The notes below the pieces were generated by a model. That model was not told where the DNA came from, searched no databases, and saw only the letters and a list, made by a program, of their open reading frames with translations. This document shows, one piece after another, positions 1 through 7,752 of a stretch of DNA of 22,614 nt. Position 1 is the stretch's first letter; the number at the start of each line of letters is the position of its first letter. The translations under genes were made by a program, and so were the position numbers. The stretch is from JBQCEE01 sp051960575 (GTDB taxonomy: Bacteria > Actinomycetota > Actinomycetes > Mycobacteriales > Jatrophihabitantaceae): contig NZ_JBQCEE010000147.1 of NCBI RefSeq assembly GCF_051960575.1, positions 1 to 22,614 on the forward strand, in the 5' to 3' direction.

Positions 1-356
1 CGGCGGAGGTGGGGGGGGGGGGGCCCCCCGCCCCGGTAGGCGGCGAGCTCCTGGTGGATCGGGGCGTGGGCCCGCGCGCCCACGATCTGCTTGACGATCT
101 TGCCGCCCTGGAAGACGGCCATGGTCGGGATCGACATGATCTGGTAGTCGCGGGCGACGCCCGGGTTCTCGTCGATGTTGAGCTTCGCGACCGTGATCTT
201 GTCGCTGTGCTCGCCGGCGATCTCCTCGAGCACCGGGGCGACCATGCGGCACGGCCCGCACCATTCCGCCCAGAAGTCGACGAGCACGGGCCCGTCGGCC
301 TGCAGGACGTCGCTCGTCCAGCTGGCGTCGGTGACGGTCTTGGTGTTGGAACCCAT
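1..356 (-). CDS. trxA: Thioredoxin TrxA, 3' end not in window
   Basis: Cytosolic thioredoxin, the small dithiol protein that reduces protein disulfides and is re-reduced by the TrxB encoded just upstream. The ATG at 354-356 follows GGGAG with a 5-base gap, a good ribosome binding site. The active site WCGPC lies near residues 31-35 and the cis-proline motif SIPT is present further on, so the protein should be functional. Normal thioredoxins of this type end at about 107-112 residues. Here the frame stays open to the window edge at residue 118, through a Gly3-Pro4 tail encoded by a run of 13 G and 6 C, so the true C-terminus is unclear and may be distorted by a sequence error. It is the last gene of a trxB-trxA unit, 78 bases after the trxB stop. 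Family assignment is very sure; the 3' end is not. Confidence 0.95.
   Translation of the reverse strand, partial: MGSNTKTVTDASWTSDVLQADGPVLVDFWAEWCGPCRMVAPVLEEIAGEHSDKITVAKLNIDENPGVARDYQIMSIPTMAVFQGGKIVKQIVGARAHAPIHQELAAYRGGGPPPPHLR
11..29. repeat. Homopolymer G13 followed by C6 at window edge
   Basis: Positions 11-23 are all G and 24-29 all C on the plus strand, directly inside the predicted 3' end of trxA. This is self-complementary low-complexity sequence of a kind often seen at contig ends or as a sequencing slip. It could also be a real GC hairpin after trxA, but no T-tract accompanies it. Confidence 0.6.
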
Positions 357-434
357 GGAAACTCCCGTTCGGTTGGGTACTGCGTGGAACGCGGCGGTCA
401 CCGGGGTCATTCCCGGCCTGCCGTCAGGTCGGGG

Positions 435-1430
435 TCAGTGGCTGCTGCTGTGCTGGAGGGTGTGCTCGGCGGTCTGGGCGGCGTCGGTGGCGGCCTGGCC
501 ACGCAGGTGCTCGAGCGTGGCGAGGTACCGCTCGGCGTCCAGGGCGGCCTGGCAGCCGCTGCCGGCGGCCGTGATGGCCTGGCGGTAGGTGTGGTCGACG
601 ACGTCGCCGGCGGCGAAGACGCCGTCGAGGTTCGTCCGCGTGCCGGTGGTCGTGACGATGTAGCCCTCGTCGTCCAGGTCGACCTGGCCCTGCACCAGCT
701 CGGAACGCGGCTCGTGGCCGATCGCGATGAACAGGCCGCCGACCTCGAGGTCGCACTCGTCGCCGCTGACGGTGTCGCGCAGCCGGACGCCGGTGACGCT
801 CGTGTCGCCGTGGATGTCGACGACCTCGCTGTTCCAGGCCCAGCGGATCTTCGGGTTGCTCTCGGCGCGGTCGGCCATGATGCGGCTGGCGCGCAGGCTG
901 TCGCGGCGGTGGATCACGGTGACCGACTCGGCGAAGCGGGTGAGGAAGGTGGCCTCCTCCATCGCGGTGTCGCCGCCGCCGACGACGGCGATGTCCTTGC
1001 CGCGGAAGAAGAAGCCGTCACACGTCGCACACCACGACACGCCGTGACCGGAGAGCTCGTCCTCGCGCGAGAGGCCCAGCTTCTTGTAGCCCGAGCCCAT
1101 GGCGAGGATGACGGCGTCGGCCGTCCACACGCCGTCGAGCGTGCGCACCACCTTCACCGGGCCGGACAGGTCGAGCGAGACGACGTCGTCGGGCACCAGC
1201 TCGGCGCCGAAGCGCTCGGCCTGCGCGCGGATGTTGCTCATCAGCTCGGGGCCCATGATGCCGTCGGTGAAGCCGGGGAAGTTCTCGACCTCGGTCGTGT
1301 TCATCAGCGCGCCGCCGTACTGCGCGCCCTCGAACACCAGCGGCGCCAGGTCGGCGCGGGCGGTGTAGAGCGCGGCGGTGTAGCCGGCCGGGCCGGAGCC
1401 CACGATGATGACGTTGCGGTGCTGCGTCAC
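435..1430 (-). CDS. trxB: Thioredoxin reductase (NADPH)
   Basis: Flavoprotein of 331 residues that uses NADPH to reduce thioredoxin (EC 1.8.1.9). The N-terminal FAD-binding GSGPAG is at residues 11-16, the redox-active CATC at 134-137, the NADPH-binding GGGDTA at 151-156 with HRRDSLRAS at 174-182, and the second FAD motif GVFAAGD ends at 276. Length and domain order are those of low-molecular-weight bacterial TrxB. The start is GTG at 1428-1430, preceded by GAGAGG at suitable spacing. The C-terminal tail after about residue 312 is a short polar stretch rich in Gln, Ser and His. The gene sits upstream of trxA and 102 bases after murJ. The gap carries a SigR-type promoter, so trxB-trxA probably forms a thiol-stress regulated unit separate from the cell-wall genes. 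Highly certain. Confidence 0.98.
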   Translation of the reverse strand: MTQHRNVIIVGSGPAGYTAALYTARADLAPLVFEGAQYGGALMNTTEVENFPGFTDGIMGPELMSNIRAQAERFGAELVPDDVVSLDLSGPVKVVRTLDGVWTADAVILAMGSGYKKLGLSREDELSGHGVSWCATCDGFFFRGKDIAVVGGGDTAMEEATFLTRFAESVTVIHRRDSLRASRIMADRAESNPKIRWAWNSEVVDIHGDTSVTGVRLRDTVSGDECDLEVGGLFIAIGHEPRSELVQGQVDLDDEGYIVTTTGTRTNLDGVFAAGDVVDHTYRQAITAAGSGCQAALDAERYLATLEHLRGQAATDAAQTAEHTLQHSSSH

Positions 1431-1483
1431 GGTGTCGCCTCTCGATGCGTCCGTTGCGGGCGGACGTGCTGCCCAGGGCTGTG

Positions 1484-1510
1484 AACCATCGTAGGGAGCG
1501 ACAGATTCCC
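1484..1510 (-). promoter_or_regulatory. SigR/SigH-type promoter of trxB-trxA
   Basis: Reading the minus strand, GGGAAT (1510-1505) is followed by exactly 18 bases and then GTT (1486-1484). This matches the consensus GGGAAT-N18-GTT of the ECF sigma factor SigR of Streptomyces (SigH in Mycobacterium), which responds to disulfide stress and is known to drive trxBA in Streptomyces. The -10 element lies about 54 bases before the trxB start. The match and spacing are seen; use by a SigR orthologue is inferred. Confidence 0.8.
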
Positions 1511-1532
1511 CGCCGGGCGCGGTCGCGGCGCG

Positions 1533-3503
1533 TCAGGCGGTGTCGGCCGGGTGTCCGCGGCGGCGGGCGAGCAGTCGGCCGGCGGCGGCCACGCCGGTGC
1601 GGATCTCGTCGACGCGCAGCCGGTGCGCCGCGACCACGAAGACTGCGAGCCCGAGCGTGCCGCCGAGCACCAGGGCGACCAGCGCGCCGGCGTGTCCGCG
1701 CCCGAGCAGCGACTCGGCGCCCGCCAGTACCGCCAGGGCCGCGAGCGCCCCGAGCAGGGCCGCGACGCCGGTGCGGGCGACCGTGCGCAGCACCGGGCCG
1801 AGCCGCAGTGAGCCGAGCTGCCGGGTCAGGAGCACGTGCCCGGCCACGGCGCCGACGACGTACGAGGCCGACGTCGCGACGGTGAGCGTCTCGCCGATGT
1901 GGGCCGGTCCCGAGACGAGGTGGGCGCCGACGAGCACGAGCAGCACCTTCGTCCCGACCATCGCGATGTTGATCATCGTCGGGGTGCGGCCGTCGTGACG
2001 GGCGTAGAAGACCCGCAGCTGCAGCATGACGATCGCGAAGGGGAACAGGCCGAACGCCGACGCGGCGAGCGCGGTGCCCATGAGCCGACCGCCCTCGACG
2101 GAGGTCTGGCCGTAGCCGAACAGCGTGACCCCGATCGACGGGCCGAGCACGCAGAGCAGCGCCGTGACGGGCAGCAGCGCGACGGCCGACAGCCGCGCCG
2201 CGAGGCCGAAGTCGTCGACCACCGCGGCGTGGTCGTCCCGCGCGGCCGCCCGCGACATGCGCGGCATGAGCGCGGTGAGCAGCGAGACGACGAGGATGCC
2301 GTACGGCATCTGGATGAGCAGGTCGGCGTTGGTGAAGATGGTGAACGCCTTGTGCGCCGCGCCGACCTTGGCGATGACGGTGACGCCGATCTGGCTGGCA
2401 ACCACGTACACCAGCACCCACCCGGCGAGCTTCGCGGCGGCCTGCAGTCGCCCGACCTCGTTCGGCCGCGCGCGGAAGCGCCACTGCCAGTCGAAGCCGG
2501 TGCGCCGCAGCGCCGGCACCAGCACGATCGCCTGCAGCGCGATGCCGAGCGTCGTGCCCACACCGAGCACCAGCACCTGCGCGTTCGTCATCGAGCCCGG
2601 CGTCAGGGTGGTCGGGCCGGGCAGGATCCAGAAGACGCCGAGCGTCACGATCATGACGACGTTGTTCAGCACCGGCGACCAGGCGCCCGCGGCATAGCTG
2701 TGCCGGATGTTCAGCACCGCCATCAGCATCGCGCCGACCCCGTAGAAGAAGATCTCGGGCAGCAGCAGGGTCGCCCAGATGCTCGTCAGCGACCGTTGCG
2801 CGGGGTCGTCGACGAACCCGGCGGCGAACAGTGGCGCCGCCACGACGGCGAGCAGCGTCATCACGCCCAGCGCCGCCGTGGCGATCGACAGCAACCGCTG
2901 GGTGTACGCGATCCCGCCGTCGTCGTCGGCCTCCTGCGCGCGCACGAGCACCGGCACCAGGACGCTCGACAGCACGCCGCCGAGCAGCAGCTCGTAGACC
3001 ATGTTCGGCAGATTGTTCGCGACGTTGTACGCGTCGCCGACCCCGAACAGGCCGATGGCCGCGACGAGCAGGCTGCTGCGCAGGAAGCCGGTCACGCGGC
3101 TGATGAGGCTGGCCACGGCCATGGCCCGGCTGTTCGCGAGCAGGCTGCGGTTGCCGGTGGGCTCCGCCGCTGCGGGGCCCGACGGTGCCTCGCCGGATCC
3201 GTCCGGGTGCGCGACGGTGGTGCCGGGTGTGTCCTCCGGCGGCCGGGCCGCGGCCGGCGTGGCCGAGATCGTCGACGCCTCGGCCGGTGCGCGCGACCGG
3301 CGCAGGCCCCGGGCGCCCTTGTAGGTGGTCGGGCTCCAGACCTCGTCGTCCTCGGCGGTGCGGGTGGCCGGCTCGCGTTCGACGAGCAGGGACGCGGTCG
3401 CGACGGGATCGGCCTCGGTGAAGGTGCGGGGCGTCATCGGGCGGCCCTTCGACCAGATCTCGGGCTCGCTCCAGTCGGTCGCCTCCGGGGCGCCGTCGGT
3501 CAT
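1533..3503 (-). CDS. murJ: Lipid II flippase MurJ (MviN family)
   Basis: Polytopic inner-membrane protein of 656 residues. MurJ flips lipid II, the undecaprenyl-linked peptidoglycan precursor, to the outer face of the membrane. Residues 118 onward carry the MviN signature region (NSRAMAVASLISRVTGFLR, then GDAYNVANNLPNMVYELLLGG), followed by repeated hydrophobic segments typical of the 14-helix MOP fold. Residues 1-117 are a hydrophilic Pro/Ala/Thr/Glu-rich extension likely to be cytosolic. The C-terminus stops soon after the last helix, without the pseudokinase and extracellular domains known from mycobacterial MurJ. The ATG at 3501-3503 overlaps the TGA of the DUF6049 gene as ATGA, so translation is coupled. 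An internal ATG at residue 23 is an alternative start. The family is certain; the start is likely but not proven. Confidence 0.95.
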   Translation of the reverse strand: MTDGAPEATDWSEPEIWSKGRPMTPRTFTEADPVATASLLVEREPATRTAEDDEVWSPTTYKGARGLRRSRAPAEASTISATPAAARPPEDTPGTTVAHPDGSGEAPSGPAAAEPTGNRSLLANSRAMAVASLISRVTGFLRSSLLVAAIGLFGVGDAYNVANNLPNMVYELLLGGVLSSVLVPVLVRAQEADDDGGIAYTQRLLSIATAALGVMTLLAVVAAPLFAAGFVDDPAQRSLTSIWATLLLPEIFFYGVGAMLMAVLNIRHSYAAGAWSPVLNNVVMIVTLGVFWILPGPTTLTPGSMTNAQVLVLGVGTTLGIALQAIVLVPALRRTGFDWQWRFRARPNEVGRLQAAAKLAGWVLVYVVASQIGVTVIAKVGAAHKAFTIFTNADLLIQMPYGILVVSLLTALMPRMSRAAARDDHAAVVDDFGLAARLSAVALLPVTALLCVLGPSIGVTLFGYGQTSVEGGRLMGTALAASAFGLFPFAIVMLQLRVFYARHDGRTPTMINIAMVGTKVLLVLVGAHLVSGPAHIGETLTVATSASYVVGAVAGHVLLTRQLGSLRLGPVLRTVARTGVAALLGALAALAVLAGAESLLGRGHAGALVALVLGGTLGLAVFVVAAHRLRVDEIRTGVAAAGRLLARRRGHPADTA

Positions 3504-5719
3504 ACGGGCACCTCCGGGGCGCCCGGGTGCTCGGACGGCGCCTGGTCGGCGGGCTGGTCGGTGGGCTGGTCGACGAGCCGTCCACCCGGCGGGCGCGGGT
3601 CGCGCCGGTAGCGCTTGAGGTAGCTGCGGGCCAGGGCCAGCACGAGCGCGACGCCCGCGACGACGGTGATGACGAGCCCGATGTCGCCGAGCGCCGTGCT
3701 GTGCACGGACAGGTGCAGGCCGTCCGGATCGCCCAGCGGGGTGCCGACGGTCGTGTACAGGCGGGCGACGACCTCGATGCGACCCGACCGCTGCACCCGC
3801 GTGCGCACCGAGGTCGCGAGCTTGCTGCGCGGTTCGACGGTCACCGTGCGCGGCTCGGCCGAGAACCCGAAGACCTGGTTCACCGGGGTGACCTCGATGC
3901 GCACCACGAGGGTGTAGTCGGTGTCGTTCTGGACGGTCACCGGCAACTTCGAGCTGCTGGACGCGAGGGTGTACGACGGCGTGCCCGAGCTGGCGTTCGG
4001 CGTGACCAGGTGCACCTGCTGCTCGATCGTGTCGATGGTGTCGGCGATGCCGTCGGCGTAGCTGCGGCCGGTGCCGGGGTCGCTCGTCCAGGCGGCCGAC
4101 TCGGCCCGCTGCACCGCGATCGGCACCTCCCGGGGCAGGGTCGTGCCGCCGAGCAGCGCGGTGAAGCCGGGCAGCCGGCGCCCGACCCCGCGCAACCGGT
4201 CGACGATGTCGGCGGGCAGCGCCGCACCACCGCGCGGCGTCAGCGCCGACGCCTCGACCCCGCCGAGGTCGGACGGCGCCGACGCGTGCTGGAGGTCGAT
4301 CGACGCCGTCCAGAAGGCGGTCGTGGTCTGCAGGATGGCGGTCGCCGCGGCGGTCGGATCGGCATCGACGTACCGCGGCGGGACGAGCACGACCTGGTGC
4401 TCGGCCTCGTTGTCCTGCGCGACCCGCACGGCCAGTTCGGCCATCAGCCGGGGCAGTGCGGCCACGCCCGGGCCGTCCGCCGAGACGGCGTCCGACACGG
4501 CCGAGCTGACGTCGGCAGCCGTCGTGAGGGCGGTGATGCTGCCGCGGTCGCTGGTCACCGCCAGTGCCGCGCCGCTCGCCGGCAGGGCCGACTGGGGCAC
4601 CGAGGTCGTGCTCAGCACGGCCGTGTCGATGCCGGCGCCGGCGAGGTCGCCGGCCGTGCGCCCGCTCATCGTCCCGGCCACCGGCCACGCGAGGGTGCCC
4701 GACGGCTGGTGCTCGCCGAGCAGCAAGGCGAGCCGCGCCTGCATGGCCGCCGGCACCGCCGCGCTCCACGGCAGGCCGGCCCGGGTGACGGCGGCGAGAT
4801 CCGGATCGGCGTAGGGGGTGAAGACGAGTTCGACATGCGGATCGGTGTCGAGCAGGAACCGGAACCGGTTCAGCCAGTCCTTCGCCGCGCCGGCGCCGGT
4901 ACCGGGCTGCGTGCCACGAGTGCCGCTCCCGGTCGTGGCGACGGTGTACTTGCCGGTGGCCATGACGGCGAGCTCGTCGAGCAGCTCCGGATCGACCACG
5001 AGCGTGAGCGCGATGTCCGGGCGGGCGGCGACGAGCAGGTCGACGGTCTGCAGCGCCCGGTCGAGCCGGCCGCCGGACACGGACACGGCGAGGTCGTCGT
5101 CGGTGAACGCGGTGTCGCCCAGCAGGCGGTGCGGCCGATCGACCAGCGGCCACAGCCAGGCGACGTGCGTGGTCGCCGGGGCGACGTCGAAGGCCGGCAG
5201 GTAGGTCTGGGTGGTGCCGATGACGGTGCCGTCGCGGGTCGCGGTGAAGAAGAGCGGGTAGACGCCCGCCGGCGTGCACAGGCAGATGTTCGAGCCGTCG
5301 GCACCGACGTCGGTCGTCGTCGTGAACGTCGCGGTGGCGTGGTCGCCCGGCGGCAGGTCGACCGTCACCGGCTTGGCCGTCGCGATCGTCGGGGCCGAGT
5401 CGTCCGGCGCCGAGGGCTTCCTGATCGCGGCGTCGAGTTGCGAGGGGGACGTGAACGGTGCGCCGCGCCGGCCGGTGATGGTGATTCCCGTGAGCGCGTC
5501 GTCGGTGAGGTTGGTGACGTCGATCGTGATCGTCAGCGGCTGGGGTCTGCCCAGCGTGATCTGCGGCGTCAGCGGGCTCAGCTGCCGGACCGCGAGGGCG
5601 ACGAGGTCGCGGCTGCTCGGTGCCGCCACGGCCGGCCCGGCGAGCACGAACCCGAGCGCGGACAGCAGCACGGCCAGCACCGCCGCGGCGGCCCGCCGAC
5701 CGAGGCCGCGGTCAGGCAC
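3500..5719 (-). CDS. DUF6049 family secreted/membrane-anchored protein
   Basis: Protein of 739 residues of unknown biochemical function, matching the large envelope protein that precedes murJ in many Actinobacteria (Rv3909-like, by position and general form). A signal peptide is visible at residues 1-33: a basic start, a hydrophobic Ala/Leu/Val core and an AVA-AP cleavage site. A long extracytoplasmic Thr/Ala/Asp-rich region with beta-sandwich-like stretches follows. One hydrophobic helix near 679-700 is followed by a basic KRYRR stop-transfer and a 36-residue Pro/Gln/Asp-rich cytosolic tail, so the bulk of the protein should lie outside the cell. The start is GTG at 5717-5719, overlapping the NUDIX stop by 8 bases (GTGCCTGA). 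Its end overlaps the murJ start as ATGA. The context suggests a role in peptidoglycan precursor export or wall assembly, but this is inference only. Confidence 0.88.
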   Translation of the reverse strand: MPDRGLGRRAAAAVLAVLLSALGFVLAGPAVAAPSSRDLVALAVRQLSPLTPQITLGRPQPLTITIDVTNLTDDALTGITITGRRGAPFTSPSQLDAAIRKPSAPDDSAPTIATAKPVTVDLPPGDHATATFTTTTDVGADGSNICLCTPAGVYPLFFTATRDGTVIGTTQTYLPAFDVAPATTHVAWLWPLVDRPHRLLGDTAFTDDDLAVSVSGGRLDRALQTVDLLVAARPDIALTLVVDPELLDELAVMATGKYTVATTGSGTRGTQPGTGAGAAKDWLNRFRFLLDTDPHVELVFTPYADPDLAAVTRAGLPWSAAVPAAMQARLALLLGEHQPSGTLAWPVAGTMSGRTAGDLAGAGIDTAVLSTTSVPQSALPASGAALAVTSDRGSITALTTAADVSSAVSDAVSADGPGVAALPRLMAELAVRVAQDNEAEHQVVLVPPRYVDADPTAAATAILQTTTAFWTASIDLQHASAPSDLGGVEASALTPRGGAALPADIVDRLRGVGRRLPGFTALLGGTTLPREVPIAVQRAESAAWTSDPGTGRSYADGIADTIDTIEQQVHLVTPNASSGTPSYTLASSSSKLPVTVQNDTDYTLVVRIEVTPVNQVFGFSAEPRTVTVEPRSKLATSVRTRVQRSGRIEVVARLYTTVGTPLGDPDGLHLSVHSTALGDIGLVITVVAGVALVLALARSYLKRYRRDPRPPGGRLVDQPTDQPADQAPSEHPGAPEVPV

Positions 5720-6245
5720 TGTCGGCGAGGAGACGGCCGGCCGTGTCGACCAGCCCGCGCTCGTCCGGGTAGGCGAGCTGCGCGCGGATCTCCGGGAGCG
5801 GCACCCACGCGACCTCGTCGACCTCGACATCGGCGTCCGACAGCTCGCCGCCGGTGCGCAGCATGAGGAAGTGACGCACGGTCTTGTGGATGCGGCGCCC
5901 GTCGGCGACGAACCAGAAGTCGATGGTGCCGAGTTCGCCGACGATGCGACCGGCGATGCCGGTCTCCTCCTCGACCTCGCGCACGGCGGCCTGTTCGGCG
6001 GTCTCGCCGGCCTCGATGTGCCCCTTGGGCAGTGACCAGAGCAGGCGTCCCTGCCGGTCGGTGCGGCCGATGAGCGCACCCCGCGGCACGTCACCGGCCA
6101 TGTCCAGCACGAGGCCGCCGGCGCTGAACTCGTCGACCTGGCGCATCCAGCGGCGCGGACGCCGCCGACGGTCACCGCCCGGCCGGCCGCGTCGCGGCTT
6201 CGGCGACGCGCCGGATCCTGACTCGGATCCGGCGGTCGGGGACAT
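5712..6245 (-). CDS. NUDIX hydrolase (MutT4-like)
   Basis: NUDIX-family pyrophosphohydrolase of 177 residues. The NUDIX box is complete at residues 75-97, in the form G(x5)E(x7)REVEEETGI, so Mg2+ binding and hydrolysis of a nucleoside diphosphate linked to another group should be intact; the substrate cannot be read from the sequence. Residues 17-35 are a strongly basic Arg/Gly/Pro stretch that may bind nucleic acid or be a start artefact. The ATG at 6243-6245 has no Shine-Dalgarno sequence, but a TACCAT -10 box lies 6 bases upstream, which fits a leaderless mRNA. MRQVDEF at residue 34 is an alternative start just before the domain. It is the first gene of the NUDIX-DUF6049-murJ operon and divergent from cca, the same arrangement as mutT4/pcnA in Mycobacterium tuberculosis. 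Confidence 0.93.
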   Translation of the reverse strand: MSPTAGSESGSGASPKPRRGRPGGDRRRRPRRWMRQVDEFSAGGLVLDMAGDVPRGALIGRTDRQGRLLWSLPKGHIEAGETAEQAAVREVEEETGIAGRIVGELGTIDFWFVADGRRIHKTVRHFLMLRTGGELSDADVEVDEVAWVPLPEIRAQLAYPDERGLVDTAGRLLADSA

Positions 6246-6251
6246 GGCCCG

Positions 6252-6257
6252 ATGGTA
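6252..6257 (-). promoter_or_regulatory. -10 box TACCAT for the NUDIX operon, leaderless
   Basis: Minus-strand TACCAT matches TANNNT. Six bases separate it from the ATG at 6245, placing the expected transcription start on the start codon itself. No convincing -35 element is seen at 17-18 bases. Confidence 0.5.
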
Positions 6258-6272
6258 ACCGCGCGACCTCGG

Positions 6273-6278
6273 TAGCGT
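6273..6278 (+). promoter_or_regulatory. Possible -10 box TAGCGT for cca
   Basis: TAGCGT fits TANNNT and would start transcription near 6285, giving a leader of about 70 bases to the ATG at 6355. There is no clear -35 element, and the assignment is weak. Confidence 0.25.
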
Positions 6279-6354
6279 GGCCAGTCGTGACTGCGTGCCC
6301 GAGCCCCGTCGACAGTGTCGTCGCGGCGGTCCGCCGGCCCTCGGACGCCGCCCG

Positions 6355-7752
6355 ATGACCTCGCCGGCCGATCTCATCGCGGTGCCGCCGGCCGCCCAGG
6401 CCCTCGGCGCCGCCTTCGCGGCGGCGGGACACGAGCTGCACCTGGTCGGCGGTCCGGTGCGCGACGCCCTCGCCGGCCGCCCGGTCGGCGACCTCGACTT
6501 CACCACCGACGCCCGGCCCGAGCGGGTACTCGAGATCGTCGGGCCGCTCGCGGCCACGACCTGGACGACGGGGATCGAGTTCGGCACCGTCGGCGCCCAG
6601 GTGCGCGGCGAGGCCTGCGAGATCACCACCGTCCGCGACGACCGCTACGACCGGGTCAGCCGCAACCCGGCGGTGGTCTACGGCGAGTCGCTCGCCGACG
6701 ACCTGCGCCGCCGCGACTTCACGATGAACGCGATGGCGCTCTCGGTGACCGGTGACCGCGTCTTCACCGACCCGTACGGCGGTCTCGCCGACCTCGCCCG
6801 CGGGGTGCTGCGGACGCCGGGCACCCCCCAGGAGTCGTTCGCCGACGACCCGCTGCGCATGCTGCGGGCGGCCCGGTTCGTCTCGACGCTCGGCGTGACC
6901 GTGGCCGACGAGGTGCGGGCGGCCCTCGTCGAGCTGGCGCCGCAGCTCGGCCGCATCACCGCCGAGCGCGTGCAGGTCGAACTTTCGAAGCTGCTGCTCG
7001 GGGCGCACCCGCGGGCCGGCCTGGAACTGGCCGTCGACACCGGCCTGTGCGACGTCGTGCTGCCGGAGCTGCCCGCGCTGCGGATGGCGGCCGACGAGCA
7101 CGGCCAGCACAAGGACGTCTACGCCCACACGCTGCAGGTGCTCGAGCAGGCGATCGGTCTCGAGGACGAGCCCGATCTCGTGCTGCGCTGGGCCGCGCTG
7201 CTGCACGACGTCGGCAAGCCGGCCACCCGCGAGTTCGTGGCCGGCGGCCGGGTCACCTTCCACCACCACGAGGTCGTCGGCGCGCGCATGGCCCGCAAGC
7301 GCCTCAAGGCGCTCAAGTACGGCAACGACGTCGTCGAGGCGGTCGGGCAGCTGGTGTTCCTGCACCTGCGCTTCTACGGCTACCGCACGGCCGGCTGGAC
7401 CGACTCGGCCGTGCGGCGCTACGTGGTCGACGCCGGCCCGCTGCTGCCGCGGCTGCACAAGCTGGTGCGCAGCGACGTCACGACCCGCAACCGCCGCAAG
7501 GCCGAGGCGCTCGCCGCCGCCTACGACACCCTCGAGCAGCGGATCGCCGAACTGCAGCAGCAGGAGGAGCTCGGGAAGATCCGGCCCGACCTCGACGGCA
7601 ACGAGATCATGCAGCTGCTCGGGCTGCCGCCGGGCCCGCTCGTCGGGAGGGCCTATCAGCACCTGCTCGCGCTGCGCATGGAGCACGGCCCGCTCGGGCA
7701 CGACCGCGCGGTCGAGGAGCTCAGACGGTGGTGGGACGAGCAGCAGCGGTGA
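6355..7752 (+). CDS. cca: CCA tRNA nucleotidyltransferase
   Basis: Class II tRNA nucleotidyltransferase that builds or repairs the 3' CCA end of tRNAs without a template; 465 residues from the ATG at 6355. The head has LVGGPVRDALAG (residues 30-41), the catalytic GDLDF with acids 46 and 48, and RRRDFTMNAMAL (118-129), all hallmarks of the family. A C-terminal HD domain is present, with His258, HD at 284-285 and the HHHE cluster near 303-306. Actinobacterial CCA enzymes commonly carry this domain, which adds metal-dependent phosphohydrolase activity. The frame is open upstream to a GTG at 6277, but the extra residues are low-complexity Arg/Pro, so the shorter form is preferred; neither start has a good ribosome site. 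The last 32 bases overlap the converging MFS gene. It is divergent from the NUDIX gene. The function is certain and the start moderately so. Confidence 0.95.
   Translation: MTSPADLIAVPPAAQALGAAFAAAGHELHLVGGPVRDALAGRPVGDLDFTTDARPERVLEIVGPLAATTWTTGIEFGTVGAQVRGEACEITTVRDDRYDRVSRNPAVVYGESLADDLRRRDFTMNAMALSVTGDRVFTDPYGGLADLARGVLRTPGTPQESFADDPLRMLRAARFVSTLGVTVADEVRAALVELAPQLGRITAERVQVELSKLLLGAHPRAGLELAVDTGLCDVVLPELPALRMAADEHGQHKDVYAHTLQVLEQAIGLEDEPDLVLRWAALLHDVGKPATREFVAGGRVTFHHHEVVGARMARKRLKALKYGNDVVEAVGQLVFLHLRFYGYRTAGWTDSAVRRYVVDAGPLLPRLHKLVRSDVTTRNRRKAEALAAAYDTLEQRIAELQQQEELGKIRPDLDGNEIMQLLGLPPGPLVGRAYQHLLALRMEHGPLGHDRAVEELRRWWDEQQR

Noticed and set aside
401..416. Short hairpin CCGGG/CCCGG between trxB and trxA
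   Set aside because: Only 5 bp with no T-run in a very GC-rich gap; chance is likely and the two genes should be co-transcribed.
1018..3585. Long minus-strand frame across trxB and murJ
   Set aside because: Arg/Ala/Pro-rich shadow in another frame of murJ and trxB, which have clear motifs.
6277..6354. Longer cca start at GTG 6277
   Set aside because: The 26 added residues are Arg/Pro low complexity, there is no ribosome site, and family members begin close to the ATG at 6355. A putative -10 box also overlaps the GTG.
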